DNA of 18,250 nucleotides from Thermoplasmata archaeon (GCA_030039915.1 JASHUP010000147.1:1-18250); one strand, 5' to 3'. Numbered from the stretch's first letter, positions 1 through 7,356 are shown. The notes: generated from the letters alone by a model not told the origin. Numbers and translations are program-made.

Positions 1-454
1 GTACGACGTCCTCGTCACGACCAACCTCTTCGGAGACATCCTCTCCGACCTCTGTGCAGGACTCGCGGGCGGGCTCGGAGTCGCGCTGGGGGCCCTCTAC
101 GGGGACACCCTGGCGGTGTTCGAACCCGTCCACGGGTCGGCGCCGAAGTACGCGGGTCAGGACAAAGCGGACCCGGTCGCGGAGATCCTCTGCCTCGAAC
201 TCATGCTCCGCCATCTGGGAGAAAAGGAGGCCGCCGACCGGGTCTTTCGGGCGGTCTGGGAGACGATCGCGGAGAAGAAGGTCGTAACGTATGACCTGGC
301 GCTCCCCGGCTACACGCTCACGCCCGTCCCCCCGTCGTCCTGCAGCGCGATGGCGAAGGAGATCGCTCGGAAGGTACCCCTCGTCGACCCGCACGCCCCG
401 CTGCCTCGCCCGAAAGGGACCGGAGCCGCGGACGACCCCCATCTCGAGGCCTAG
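1..454 (+). CDS. icd: Isocitrate dehydrogenase, NADP-type, C-terminal part (5' end outside window)
   Basis: This is the C-terminal ~150 residues of a beta-decarboxylating dehydrogenase; the first full codon is at base 2. It would oxidise isocitrate to 2-oxoglutarate in the TCA cycle. The visible motif [19 protein letters not shown] carries the metal-binding aspartates of the isocitrate/isopropylmalate dehydrogenase family. [12 protein letters not shown] and the later VTYD closely follow the E. coli Icd C-terminus, where the Lys-Tyr of PKY and the Tyr of VTYD contact the 2'-phosphate of NADP. The E. coli Arg that completes that pocket (Arg395) is Leu here. Isopropylmalate dehydrogenases usually have a different residue pair after HGSAP, so I favour isocitrate dehydrogenase, though a homoisocitrate-like enzyme is not excluded from a fragment. 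The protein ends in a Pro-rich tail of about 20 residues beyond the usual C-terminus. Confidence 0.85.
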   Translation, partial: YDVLVTTNLFGDILSDLCAGLAGGLGVALGALYGDTLAVFEPVHGSAPKYAGQDKADPVAEILCLELMLRHLGEKEAADRVFRAVWETIAEKKVVTYDLALPGYTLTPVPPSSCSAMAKEIARKVPLVDPHAPLPRPKGTGAADDPHLEA

Positions 455-479
455 CGGCCGGTTTCACGTCGACCCTCCG

Positions 480-501
480 CCGGCCGACCTCCCTCGGCCG
501 G
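480..501 (+). terminator. Hairpin downstream of icd
   Basis: An 8-bp perfect stem (480-487 with 494-501) closes a 6-nt loop (cctccc), 25 nt after the icd stop. No T-run follows it on the + strand, so a role as a transcription terminator is only suggested by position. It may instead separate icd from the TATA-like box just downstream. Confidence 0.3.
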
Positions 502-503
502 TA

Positions 504-511
504 GGTTTAAG
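504..511 (+). promoter_or_regulatory. TATA-like box for the 546-1112 gene
   Basis: The AT-rich word ggtttaag stands out in a very GC-rich context. A start site 25-27 nt downstream would fall near 533, just before the purine-rich stretch ggggaggt (537-544) and the TTG at 546. Confidence 0.45.
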
Positions 512-545
512 CGGGTCGAGCCACCCTTTCTCGCCGGGGAGGTCG

Positions 546-1112
546 TTGGCGAGCCCGCGCGCGGTCCGCATTCCTCGTTCTCGTTCGCCAACGAGCATCG
601 AGCCGGGTCCCCCCGGCCAAGTGACCCCTATCCCCGCTCGCTCGCTCGGCGAGGACCGCCCGAACGTGGGAGGCTTCCAGCGGGCCTTCCGCCTCACGGT
701 CATCTTCGTCGTGGCCCTCGCCGGCCTCTACGCTGGCTTCGTGCTGTACGACCGAACCGTCCCGGGCGGAACCTCCTCCGCGACCGAGAACGGCATCCTG
801 GTCCTCACCGGTCTGTTTGTCGTTTTCTTGGTCGGCGGAGCTTTCTATACGCTCACTCCGGCACCGCGGTCGATCGAGGTCCGGACGGACGGAGTGACGG
901 TCGTGGGACGCTGGGGTCGACGCCGAGTGCTTCCACCGCTCGAGCGGCTGAACGTCGTCGTCGTTCGTCGGTATCGCGCGGGATGGCTCTCCCAACGCGA
1001 GGTGGAGCTGATCGAGCTGTCGGGACCCGGCATCGCCCGGCGGAGCTACGTCGTGGAAGCGAACCTGTTCGCCGGCGCGAACCCGTCGCCGCTGGGCCGG
1101 GGCCCGTCCTAG
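546..1112 (+). CDS. Small membrane protein, two TM helices and a C-terminal beta-rich (PH-like?) domain
   Basis: Not recognised as a named family. Read from TTG 546 it is 188 residues: a Pro/Arg-rich N-terminus (1-45), two hydrophobic helices at about 50-69 and 83-102 joined by a short loop, then about 80 residues alternating beta-strand-like and charged (EVRTDGVTVVGRWGRRRVLP and on), as in bacterial-PH-like membrane proteins. The start is uncertain. TTG 546 lies downstream of a TATA-like box and a ggggaggt stretch, but the spacing is only 2 nt. GTG 621 and GTG 666 are in-frame alternatives, and third-position G+C rises only from about 621, which favours a shorter protein. The stop TAG lies in the palindrome CTAG (1109-1112), which is also the stop of the convergent gene. 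Both strands ending exactly there supports both genes. Confidence 0.6.
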   Translation: MASPRAVRIPRSRSPTSIEPGPPGQVTPIPARSLGEDRPNVGGFQRAFRLTVIFVVALAGLYAGFVLYDRTVPGGTSSATENGILVLTGLFVVFLVGGAFYTLTPAPRSIEVRTDGVTVVGRWGRRRVLPPLERLNVVVVRRYRAGWLSQREVELIELSGPGIARRSYVVEANLFAGANPSPLGRGPS

Positions 1113-1471
1113 TCGATCAGGTCCTCGAGCTCGCCCGCGACGAGCGTGAGGAGCTGGTCGAGCGACCGGTTCTTGAACTCCGTGATGTGGCCCGTGTCGG
1201 TCTCGAGTCGGGCGAGGAACTCATCTCCGTCCCGCACGAACGAAAGCGAAAGGACGTGGCGACGCCCGTCGGGAAGCGGGACCTGAAGCTCAGGCTCGGG
1301 CTCCTTCGCTTTGGGCGGCGACGAAGGGGGCGTCCCTCGGCGGGCCGGCGCGCTCGACTTCTTGGGGACCGGGGTTGACCTCTTCGCCGGTTTGCCCGAG
1401 GGCTTCTTCCCGCGCACCGGCCGAGCGGGGGGTCGTTTCCCTTTGGTTTTCTGACGGGCCGCGCTGGGCAT
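1109..1471 (-). CDS. Hypothetical protein with basic Lys/Pro-rich N-terminus and small C-terminal domain
   Basis: A 120-residue protein of unknown function. Residues 1-60 are low-complexity Lys/Arg/Pro/Ser, like archaeal or eukaryotic nucleic-acid-binding tails. Residues 62-120 look folded: strand-rich LSLSFVRDGDEFLARLET, then ITEFKNRSLDQLLTLVAGEL with a likely amphipathic C-terminal helix. The start ATG at 1471 is supported by a TATA-like box (gcataaata on the minus strand, 1507-1515), which gives a leader of about 14 nt, with a weak purine-rich GAGGG near 1479-1483. It is divergent from the membrane protein at 1601 and convergent with 546-1112. The basic tail suggests DNA or RNA binding, but that is inference. 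Confidence 0.7.
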   Translation of the reverse strand: MPSAARQKTKGKRPPARPVRGKKPSGKPAKRSTPVPKKSSAPARRGTPPSSPPKAKEPEPELQVPLPDGRRHVLSLSFVRDGDEFLARLETDTGHITEFKNRSLDQLLTLVAGELEDLID

Positions 1472-1506
1472 CGGGAGAACCCTCGAGTCGGGCGCACCAA
1501 CCCCTC

Positions 1507-1515
1507 CTATTTATG
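1507..1515 (-). promoter_or_regulatory. TATA-like box for the 1109-1471 gene
   Basis: On the minus strand this reads gcataaata, a good archaeal TATA-like word. It is about 40 nt upstream of the ATG at 1471, predicting transcription start near 1485. Confidence 0.55.
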
Positions 1516-1566
1516 CCCTTGGTGGGCGAAACGCGCGGTTTCGGCGGCCGGCCGGTGCGGAGGCAC

Positions 1567-1574
1567 CTCTATAG
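1567..1574 (+). promoter_or_regulatory. TATA-like box, apparently leaderless, for the 1601-3430 gene
   Basis: The word ctctatag is centred about 30 nt upstream of ATG 1601. No Shine-Dalgarno sequence lies before that ATG. Box-to-start spacing of about 27-30 nt is what a leaderless archaeal mRNA would show. Confidence 0.55.
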
Positions 1575-1600
1575 GTCGACCCCCGCCTACCGCGGCCCGA

Positions 1601-3430
1601 ATGGCGACCTCGGCGGCCCCGGGGGGCTTCGCGGCGCGGGATCCCCCGCCGCTACGCACCGAGACCCTGCTGCTGCTCACGGGCCTCGCGCTGCTGCTCG
1701 TCTTCCTCGCCCTCGAGCCGTACCTCTCCTACTCGGTGTTCGGGTCGGACTCCGGGGAATACTACCGGTTGACCGTCGACCTCGTCACGACCGGCTCGCT
1801 GCCCCACGGGGCCGCGTACGCCGGCTGGGGGTCGGCGTACCCGGACTTTCCCGGGATCTATCTGCTCGCGGGCGGGGCGGCCGGTGCGCTGGGGATCGGG
1901 CCGTTCGACGCGCTCACGGTGATCATCCCGGTGGTCGCCGTCCTCTCGGTGTTTCCGCTGTTTCTCTTGTTCCGCCGGCTGTACCCCCACGACACCGTCG
2001 CCCTGCTCGCGGCGGCAATCGCCTCGCTTGTCATGCCCCGGCTGTTCTCGATCGCGCACCCGGCTCCCCTCGCCCTCGGCGATTTCCTGTGCGTCGGCGC
2101 GCTCTGGATGCTGGTGGAGAGTCGCCGGGACGTCCGGTGGTTCTTGCCGCTATCGCTGACCGGCGGCGCACTCATTGTGACCCACCATCTGTCCTCGTAC
2201 TTCTTCGTCGTCAGCGCGCTCGGCGGGATCCTCCTGCTCGAGATGTGGAGGCCGGGTCTCTGGAGTCGCCGTTTCCCGACCCGGGAGCTCACGTTCATCG
2301 CAGCGTTCATCACCGGAACATTCGCGTTCTGGTTCTACGGCACGACGACGTTCGTTGCGAAGGTACTCGACTTCGCGCTCGGGAGCCGCACCTACATCGG
2401 GTTCGGGCTGTTCGAGAGCCTTGGCCTCCTCGCCCTGGTCGTGGCGGCCGTGCTCATCCGGTGGCGGCGTGGACGGCCGCGCTCAACCCGCGCTTGGGTA
2501 CGGTTGCCGACCGACCGCAGCCTCGCGCGCGACGCTGCGGCGCTCGCGGTCGTGGTCTTCGGGGCGATCGCGGTCGTGCTCGTGGTGCCGGTTCCCGGCA
2601 CGAGCCAAGTCACCACCCCGCAGGCGATCCTCTGGTTCACTCCGGTGCTCGCCCTCGGGATCCTGTGCGCGGGGAGCCGTCGGTCCCTTTCGCCGTCCCG
2701 GCTCGGTCCGTTCGCGCTGACCTGGGTCGGCGCGCTGGGCCTTTCGGCGGGCGCGTTGATCGCGCTCTCGCTTCTCGCCCCCGCGTTTCCGGGAACGCCG
2801 TCGCTCGCGGCCGTCTCGTCGACGCTTTCTCCGTATCGTCACGTGGAGTATCTCTTCATCCCGATCGCCCTCCTCGTCGCGGTGTGCGCCGCCCGGCTGG
2901 TGACGCGGCTCGGCGACCGGTCCGGTCGTCGGGCGTTCGCGGCCGGTTGCGTCGGCATCACGCTCCTGCTCGCCGCCAACGCGGCGATCGTCTACCCGCC
3001 CCAGAACGACTTCGGCGGATTCGAAGAGGGTCTCACGCCCGGGGACGCGGCGCTGTGGATGTGGGTCGGGATCGCCGCGCCCCCGACCTGGGCGGTCGCG
3101 ACCGACCATCGGCTGAGCTCGATGATCTTCGGCTTTGACGGAAATCCGGCAACGTGGACGACCACGCCGGCACTGTTCACCGGCTCGAACTGGTCGGCGG
3201 CGGCGAGCGAGTTACGCAGCTCCGGCACGCCCTACGCCGATCGGCCGATCGCGCTCGTGGCCGTCGACAGCGTGATGTACAGCGGTGTCGCCCTCAACCC
3301 CTCCGCCCCGGCGTTCGCCCTGAGCCCCAGCGCGATCGTCTGGTTCCAGGGCCTCCCGTTCGTGCCGCTCTACGAGAACGGGCTGGACGCGGTCTACCTC
3401 GTCGACTCCTCGTACTTGCCCGGCGGGTAG
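1601..3430 (+). CDS. Large multi-pass membrane protein, glycosyltransferase-C-like
   Basis: 609 residues with about a dozen hydrophobic helices, starting at residues 21-40 and ending near residue 470. An extracytoplasmic C-terminal domain of about 140 residues follows, rich in Trp, Ser, Thr and Pro. The first loop after helix 1 carries FGSDSGEYYRLT (D50, E53), the place and type of acidic motif used by GT-C glycosyltransferases (oligosaccharyltransferase, PMT/ArnT relatives) for metal or sugar-lipid binding. A second conserved-looking motif, THHLSSYFF, sits in a later loop. By analogy it could transfer a sugar from a polyprenol carrier to protein or lipid outside the cell, but no substrate can be named. 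The start ATG is set by the upstream TATA-like box with leaderless spacing. Its 3' end overlaps convergent mptE by 37 bp. Confidence 0.8.
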   Translation: MATSAAPGGFAARDPPPLRTETLLLLTGLALLLVFLALEPYLSYSVFGSDSGEYYRLTVDLVTTGSLPHGAAYAGWGSAYPDFPGIYLLAGGAAGALGIGPFDALTVIIPVVAVLSVFPLFLLFRRLYPHDTVALLAAAIASLVMPRLFSIAHPAPLALGDFLCVGALWMLVESRRDVRWFLPLSLTGGALIVTHHLSSYFFVVSALGGILLLEMWRPGLWSRRFPTRELTFIAAFITGTFAFWFYGTTTFVAKVLDFALGSRTYIGFGLFESLGLLALVVAAVLIRWRRGRPRSTRAWVRLPTDRSLARDAAALAVVVFGAIAVVLVVPVPGTSQVTTPQAILWFTPVLALGILCAGSRRSLSPSRLGPFALTWVGALGLSAGALIALSLLAPAFPGTPSLAAVSSTLSPYRHVEYLFIPIALLVAVCAARLVTRLGDRSGRRAFAAGCVGITLLLAANAAIVYPPQNDFGGFEEGLTPGDAALWMWVGIAAPPTWAVATDHRLSSMIFGFDGNPATWTTTPALFTGSNWSAAASELRSSGTPYADRPIALVAVDSVMYSGVALNPSAPAFALSPSAIVWFQGLPFVPLYENGLDAVYLVDSSYLPGG

Positions 3431-4158
3431 CGCTCGAGCGTCCCGTCCGAACGCCAGAGGTAGAGCGGAGCCGTTCCGTCCCGGGCGAGGTCACCGAGCA
3501 CCCGCTCGGCCCAGGTGAGCTTCGCGAGCTTCTGCTCGTGCGCGACCGGGTCGCTCGGGGCGGTCCGGGAAAAATCGAAGCCCCAGAGCAGGATCCGCTC
3601 CGCGCCCAAGTGGTCGGCGAGGAACGCGGCGCGATCTCCGTCGGTGAACCCGCCGACGTTCAGAAGGCCGTTCCGGGGAGGACCGGCCCACGAGCCGACG
3701 AGGGCGCCGGGGAACTGGCCGACCCACTCCCGGAGCGCCGACTGGTTGTCCCCGTGAGCATGCACGACGACGACGCTCCCCCGGCGGTTCGCCGCCACCT
3801 CCGAGGCCACCGGACCATCGAGGTCCGTGACCACGATCGTGGGAACGAGGCCCGCATCGAGGCAGGTCGCGGTGGCGCCGTCCGCGGCGAGGAGTGCGGG
3901 CGATCGCGAGCTCGCGGGAAGACGCCAGAGCGGAGGAGGTCCGGTCCGGGGGGCGAGGCCGATCACGACCGCGGTTCGACCCTCCACGAGCGGCCGTAAC
4001 CGTGCGAGCGGGTCACCTTTCGCCGAATCGGGCAGCAAGGACTCTAAGAGATCGGCGGCTGCTATCTCCCGCTCGAACGGGAACCCGAACTCCGTCCGGA
4101 TCTGGTCGTAGCGGGGAGACCACGCGCTGTACTCCACCGGCACCTCGACACTGCGCAC
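3394..4158 (-). CDS. mptE: 6-hydroxymethyl-7,8-dihydropterin pyrophosphokinase, archaeal MptE type (DUF115)
   Basis: About 254 residues. MptE transfers pyrophosphate from ATP to 6-hydroxymethyl-dihydropterin, a step toward methanopterin or folate-like C1 carriers in archaea that lack bacterial FolK. Family motifs seen: [14 protein letters not shown] (about 90-103), IVVTDLDGP (108-116), [10 protein letters not shown] (129-138) and [12 protein letters not shown] (167-178). The longest reading starts at GTG 4158. In-frame GTGs at 4143 and 4137 fit better with leaderless transcription from the AT-box at 4164-4172, so the protein may be 5-7 residues shorter. It is divergent from ftsZ with about 50 nt between starts, and its 3' end overlaps the convergent membrane-protein gene. 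Confidence 0.88.
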   Translation of the reverse strand: MRSVEVPVEYSAWSPRYDQIRTEFGFPFEREIAAADLLESLLPDSAKGDPLARLRPLVEGRTAVVIGLAPRTGPPPLWRLPASSRSPALLAADGATATCLDAGLVPTIVVTDLDGPVASEVAANRRGSVVVVHAHGDNQSALREWVGQFPGALVGSWAGPPRNGLLNVGGFTDGDRAAFLADHLGAERILLWGFDFSRTAPSDPVAHEQKLAKLTWAERVLGDLARDGTAPLYLWRSDGTLERYPPGKYEESTR

Positions 4159-4163
4159 TAACG

Positions 4164-4172
4164 CTTTATAAT
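4164..4172. promoter_or_regulatory. AT-box between mptE and ftsZ, possibly serving both strands
   Basis: The word ctttataat is the only strong AT-rich element in the mptE-ftsZ gap. On the + strand it is about 40 nt before ftsZ ATG 4209, giving a short leader that contains gagagagg. On the minus strand it reads attataaag and lies 25-26 nt from GTG 4143 of mptE, a leaderless spacing. One box may therefore be read in both directions. Confidence 0.5.
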
Positions 4173-4208
4173 GACGACCCTGCTCCCACCGAGAGAGGAA
4201 CTAGCGTG

Positions 4209-5330
4209 ATGCGACCGCTGGCCCAGGAGATCCTGGCGCATCTTCCCGGAGAGCCAAAGCGAACGCCCGAGACCCCGCCGCCGACGAACGACGACGCTGA
4301 ACTCGAGGCCGTTCTCGCCTCCCTGAAGACGAACATCAAAGTGGTCGGCTGCGGCGGCGGCGGGTGCAACACCATCAATCGCCTCGCGGAGGAAGGACTT
4401 CAGGGCGCCGAGATGATCGCGTGCAACACGGACGCCCAACACCTGTTGGCGATCCATGCTCCGCGCAAGATCCTCCTCGGGCGGCGGCTCACCCGCGGGC
4501 TCGGCGCCGGGGCGCTCCCCCAGGTCGGAGAGCAGGCGGCGCACGAGGCCGAAGAGGAGCTCAAGAAGACGCTCCAGAACTCGGACATGGTGTTCATCAC
4601 GCTCGGGCTCGGGGGCGGCACCGGAACCGGATCCGCCCCGGTGGTTGCCCAGTGCGCGAAGGACGCGGGCGGTGGAAACCCCCTCACGATCGCGGTCTGC
4701 ACGCTCCCGTTCGCTTCGGAGGGTCTCGTCCGCTCCGAGAACGCGATGTGGGGCCTCGAGCGACTTCGCGAGTCGATCGACACCGTGATCACCATCCCGA
4801 ACGACCGCCTTCTCGAACTCGTACCGCGCCTCCCGATCCAGACCGCGTTCAAGGTCGCCGACTCGGTCCTCGCTCGGGCGATCCGGGGAATCACGGAGAT
4901 CATCACCCGCCCCGGCCTCGTGAACCTCGATTTCAACGACCTTCGCACGATCATGAAGGGCGGCGGCGTCGCCCTCATCGGGATCGGGGAGTCGGAGAGC
5001 GACAACCGCGCGGAGGACGCCGTCCTCGAGGCGATCAACTCTCCTCTCTTGCACGTCGACATCGCGGGCGCGACCGGCGCCCTCATCAACGTCACGGGGG
5101 GACCGGACATGACCGTGAGCGAGGCCCAAAAGGCGGCCGAGGTCGTCCAGAAGACTATTAGTCCGACCGCCCGGATCATCTGGGGGGCCGCGGTCGACCC
5201 CACGATGCAGAGCACGATCCGGGTCATGCTGGTGGTCACCGGAGTTAAATCCCCGCAGATTTTCGCGGGCGAGTCCAAGGGAGTCGGCCCGACGCGAAAG
5301 CCCGGTCCGGACCTGGACGTTGTGCACTAG
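4209..5330 (+). CDS. ftsZ: Cell division GTPase FtsZ (FtsZ1-type)
   Basis: 373 residues. FtsZ is a tubulin homologue that polymerises with GTP into the division ring at mid-cell. A variable N-terminal stretch (1-40) precedes [13 protein letters not shown] (48-60, nucleotide binding), the tubulin signature [12 protein letters not shown] (133-144) and the T7 catalytic loop [11 protein letters not shown] with D241 and D244. The C-terminus ends in a short disordered tail, without an obvious bacterial-style partner-binding peptide. An upstream in-frame GTG at 4206 adjoins the ATG; I chose ATG 4209. Being followed by secE, spt5 and rpl11 is the order known for ftsZ1 in Methanocaldococcus, which supports FtsZ1 rather than FtsZ2. 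It heads the operon from the 4164-4172 TATA-like box. Confidence 0.95.
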   Translation: MRPLAQEILAHLPGEPKRTPETPPPTNDDAELEAVLASLKTNIKVVGCGGGGCNTINRLAEEGLQGAEMIACNTDAQHLLAIHAPRKILLGRRLTRGLGAGALPQVGEQAAHEAEEELKKTLQNSDMVFITLGLGGGTGTGSAPVVAQCAKDAGGGNPLTIAVCTLPFASEGLVRSENAMWGLERLRESIDTVITIPNDRLLELVPRLPIQTAFKVADSVLARAIRGITEIITRPGLVNLDFNDLRTIMKGGGVALIGIGESESDNRAEDAVLEAINSPLLHVDIAGATGALINVTGGPDMTVSEAQKAAEVVQKTISPTARIIWGAAVDPTMQSTIRVMLVVTGVKSPQIFAGESKGVGPTRKPGPDLDVVH

Positions 5331-5338
5331 GTACACCC

Positions 5339-5584
5339 ATGGCGTTCCTCGACCGGGCGCGGCGCGTCCAGGACAACTTCGACAGCCGACTCCGCAACGT
5401 CGGCCACGGCAAGTACGGCCGCATCCTGCGCATGGCTCGTCGGCCGACCTCCGAGGAGTACGTGAAGGTGCTCGGGGTGACGTGGCTGGGCGCGGTCCTG
5501 ATTGGCCTCACCGGGTTCGCGATCTACATCCTCTTCACGCAGGTCGGGCCGTGGCTCTGGTCGAACTATCTGGGTGGCCTTTAG
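5339..5584 (+). CDS. secE: Protein translocase subunit SecE/Sec61 gamma
   Basis: 81 residues. SecE is the clamp subunit of the SecYEG/Sec61 channel in the cytoplasmic membrane. A basic amphipathic region (1-35) leads into RRPTSEEYVKVLGVTWLG, the conserved cytosolic hinge of archaeal and eukaryotic SecE, followed by one transmembrane helix (about 46-68, LGAVLIGLTGFAIYILF). The N-terminal stretch is somewhat longer than in the shortest archaeal homologues. The start ATG lies 8 nt after the ftsZ stop, and the next gene starts 17 nt after its end, so it is co-transcribed with ftsZ and spt5. Confidence 0.93.
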   Translation: MAFLDRARRVQDNFDSRLRNVGHGKYGRILRMARRPTSEEYVKVLGVTWLGAVLIGLTGFAIYILFTQVGPWLWSNYLGGL

Positions 5585-5601
5585 GACCGGGGTTGGCGAC
5601 G

Positions 5602-6600
5602 ATGGCCAGCGGTGGGAATGACGAGGGCATCGGTCTTCTGTCGGGCGAACCGACGGAGCCGGCCGCCAAGAAGCCGGAGCCGAAGGGAGTCGGGCTGACC
5701 CCTTCCGCGGCGCCCGTCGTAGTGCCGACCGCTCCGAAACCCGAAGCCGCGACCGTCCTGTCCCTGAAGGCCGCGGACGACACCTCCCGCGACGTCACCG
5801 CGGGCACGGTCACTACGCTCTCGGCCGTGCTCTCGAGCCGGGCCGCCGAACCGATGACCGCGACCGTAACGATCGAGGTCGCGTACACCTCCACCTATCC
5901 CGGCGAGGGTGCGGAATGGCCGGTCACCTGGGTCCCGCCCGGCAAGAAGGGCTCGGTCGAGCTGTTCCCCCGCAAGGAGACCGCTCCGATCGCCCTCTCC
6001 CCCGGCGCGGGGGTCTCTCTGTCGTTCACGATCACGGCCCCGGTCGGAGTCCGGTACGGCGACCGCGTGGAGGTCCGCCTGGCGGCGACCACGCCCGAGG
6101 GGGGGGCCCCGGTGCGTTTGACGCTCGGATGCGTCGCCCGGCAGGCGACGCTCGCGATCAAGACCTCGCGCGGCTACGAACGGGAAGTCGCCGACACGCT
6201 GCTCGCGCGAGCCGAGGAGAAGCCGGACGTGGTCTTCTCGCTCCTCGTCCCGTCGTCCCTGCGCGGCTACGTCTTCGCCGAAGGGATGAGCTCGGAGGGG
6301 GTCCGCGAGATGCTGAAGGGGATCCGCAAGGCCCGCGGTCTCGTGGAGGGCGAGACGACCCTCAAGGAGGTCGAGCCGCTCCTCGTTCCGAAGATCACGG
6401 TCGAAGGCTTCGTCGAAGGCGCCATCGTCGAGCTTATCTCGGGGCCGTTCAAGGGCGAGAAGGCCCGCGTGAAGAAGATCGATCAGGCGAAGGAAGAGAT
6501 TACGGTCGAACTCATCGAGGCGGTCGTGCCGATTCCGGTCACGGTCCGCGGCGACCACGTGCGCATGCTCGAGAAGGGAGGCGGAAAGAGTGGCGGTTGA
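5602..6600 (+). CDS. spt5: Transcription elongation factor Spt5 (NusG family) with large N-terminal beta-sandwich extension
   Basis: 332 residues, about twice the usual archaeal Spt5 (near 150). The Spt5 part is C-terminal: NGN domain from about residue 182 (ATLAIKTSRGYEREVADTL) to about 262, then a KOW domain (VEGAIVELISGPFKGEKARV) to the end. NGN binds the RNA polymerase clamp for processivity, and KOW can contact ribosomes or termination factors. Residues 1-50 are an Ala/Pro/Lys linker. Residues 50-181 alternate strands and end in LSFTITAPVGVRYGDRVEV, which resembles Ig-like/NEW3-type modules more often seen in secreted proteins. No signal peptide is present and the reading frame is uninterrupted through the junction. 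ATG 5602 is chosen; TTG 5593 in frame is possible. The last 11 nt overlap rpl11. Confidence 0.9.
   Translation: MASGGNDEGIGLLSGEPTEPAAKKPEPKGVGLTPSAAPVVVPTAPKPEAATVLSLKAADDTSRDVTAGTVTTLSAVLSSRAAEPMTATVTIEVAYTSTYPGEGAEWPVTWVPPGKKGSVELFPRKETAPIALSPGAGVSLSFTITAPVGVRYGDRVEVRLAATTPEGGAPVRLTLGCVARQATLAIKTSRGYEREVADTLLARAEEKPDVVFSLLVPSSLRGYVFAEGMSSEGVREMLKGIRKARGLVEGETTLKEVEPLLVPKITVEGFVEGAIVELISGPFKGEKARVKKIDQAKEEITVELIEAVVPIPVTVRGDHVRMLEKGGGKSGG
6576..6581 (+). promoter_or_regulatory. Shine-Dalgarno for rpl11
   Basis: GGGAGG lies 8 nt before GTG 6590, inside the end of spt5. It decides the GTG start, since there is no ATG in frame at the N-terminus expected for L11. Confidence 0.65.
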
Positions 6601-7057
6601 GGTGAGCATCCTCGTCGAAGGCGGGAAGGCGGCGGCCGGCGCGACGCTCGGATCCGCGCTCGGCCCGCTCGGTGTCAACGTCGGCCAGGTCGTCGCGAAG
6701 ATCAACGAACAGACGAAGGAGTTCGCCGGCATGCGCGTCCCGGTGATCGTGCGGGTCGACCCGAACACCCGCGAGTTCACGCTCGTCGTCGGCCGGCCGC
6801 CGGTCGCGGCCCTGCTCCTCAAGGAAGCGAAGAAGGAGAAAGGGTCGGGGAAGCCGAAGGGCGAGGTCGTGGGCGACGTTTCGATGGAGGCCGTGCAGCG
6901 GATCGCGGAGGCGAAGGGCGACGACCTGCACGGTCGCTCGATCGAGGAGAAGATGAACCAGGTGATCGGCACCTGCGTGTCGCTCGGCCTCTCGGTGGGC
7001 GGGGAGGACCCTCGGTCGGTCCTCAAGGGCCGTCTCGCCGCACGGGGTGCGCGATGA
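6590..7057 (+). CDS. rpl11: 50S ribosomal protein L11
   Basis: 155 residues, the normal archaeal length. L11 binds the GTPase-associated centre of 23S rRNA and helps recruit elongation factors. The N-terminal domain has the family pattern VEGGKAAAGATLGSALGPLG followed by VNVGQVVAKINEQTKEF; the C-terminal rRNA-binding domain ends with VIGTCVSLGLSVGGEDPR. The Pro-rich loop usually written GGKATPGPPLGPALGPLG is poorer in proline here. The start is GTG, overlapping the spt5 stop by 11 nt with a strong Shine-Dalgarno. The stop overlaps the next ATG as ATGA. In many euryarchaea rpl1 follows; here it does not. Confidence 0.95.
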   Translation: MAVEVSILVEGGKAAAGATLGSALGPLGVNVGQVVAKINEQTKEFAGMRVPVIVRVDPNTREFTLVVGRPPVAALLLKEAKKEKGSGKPKGEVVGDVSMEAVQRIAEAKGDDLHGRSIEEKMNQVIGTCVSLGLSVGGEDPRSVLKGRLAARGAR

Positions 7058-7356
7058 TGGGACAGCCGGGAGCCCCTCCTCCGGACCTCGCGAACGCCGA
7101 GATCGTCGACTACTCGATCCTCGAGGGGGACGGCAAGGTCCGGCTGAAGCTCAAGGACGGCTCGATCGTGGAGGTCCGTCTCGAGATCATGAACATCCTG
7201 AGGGCCGGCAACGACCCGAACACGGGCCTTCCGGCGTACATCGTTCAGTCGGCGCCGCTCGTCCGCTTGGTCGAGTGCCCGAAGGAGCTCCGTAAGGCCC
7301 CCCTGCGCCCCGGCGCGGGCGGACGCGACGGAAAATCGATCCCCGGCTTCGGCTGA
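7054..7356 (+). CDS. Conserved-looking hypothetical protein downstream of rpl11
   Basis: 100 residues, function unknown. It overlaps the rpl11 stop by ATGA (7054-7057), with a second ATG directly following at 7057. After a Pro-rich start the core reads AEIVDYSILEGDGKVRLKLK and DGSIVEVRLEIMNILR, a beta-hairpin-rich pattern, then an extended VQSAPLVRLVECP segment and a disordered Gly/Arg tail. It has no signal peptide, membrane segment or metal motif (a single Cys). Translational coupling to L11 suggests a role tied to translation or to the same regulation, but nothing in the sequence shows which. It is the last gene of the ftsZ operon. Confidence 0.75.
   Translation: MMGQPGAPPPDLANAEIVDYSILEGDGKVRLKLKDGSIVEVRLEIMNILRAGNDPNTGLPAYIVQSAPLVRLVECPKELRKAPLRPGAGGRDGKSIPGFG

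Noticed and set aside
1375..3138. 587-codon + strand frame overlapping the membrane protein
   Set aside because: It runs in another frame over the 1601-3430 gene. The Arg/Pro/Gly-rich product lacks the hydrophobic helices that the real frame shows.
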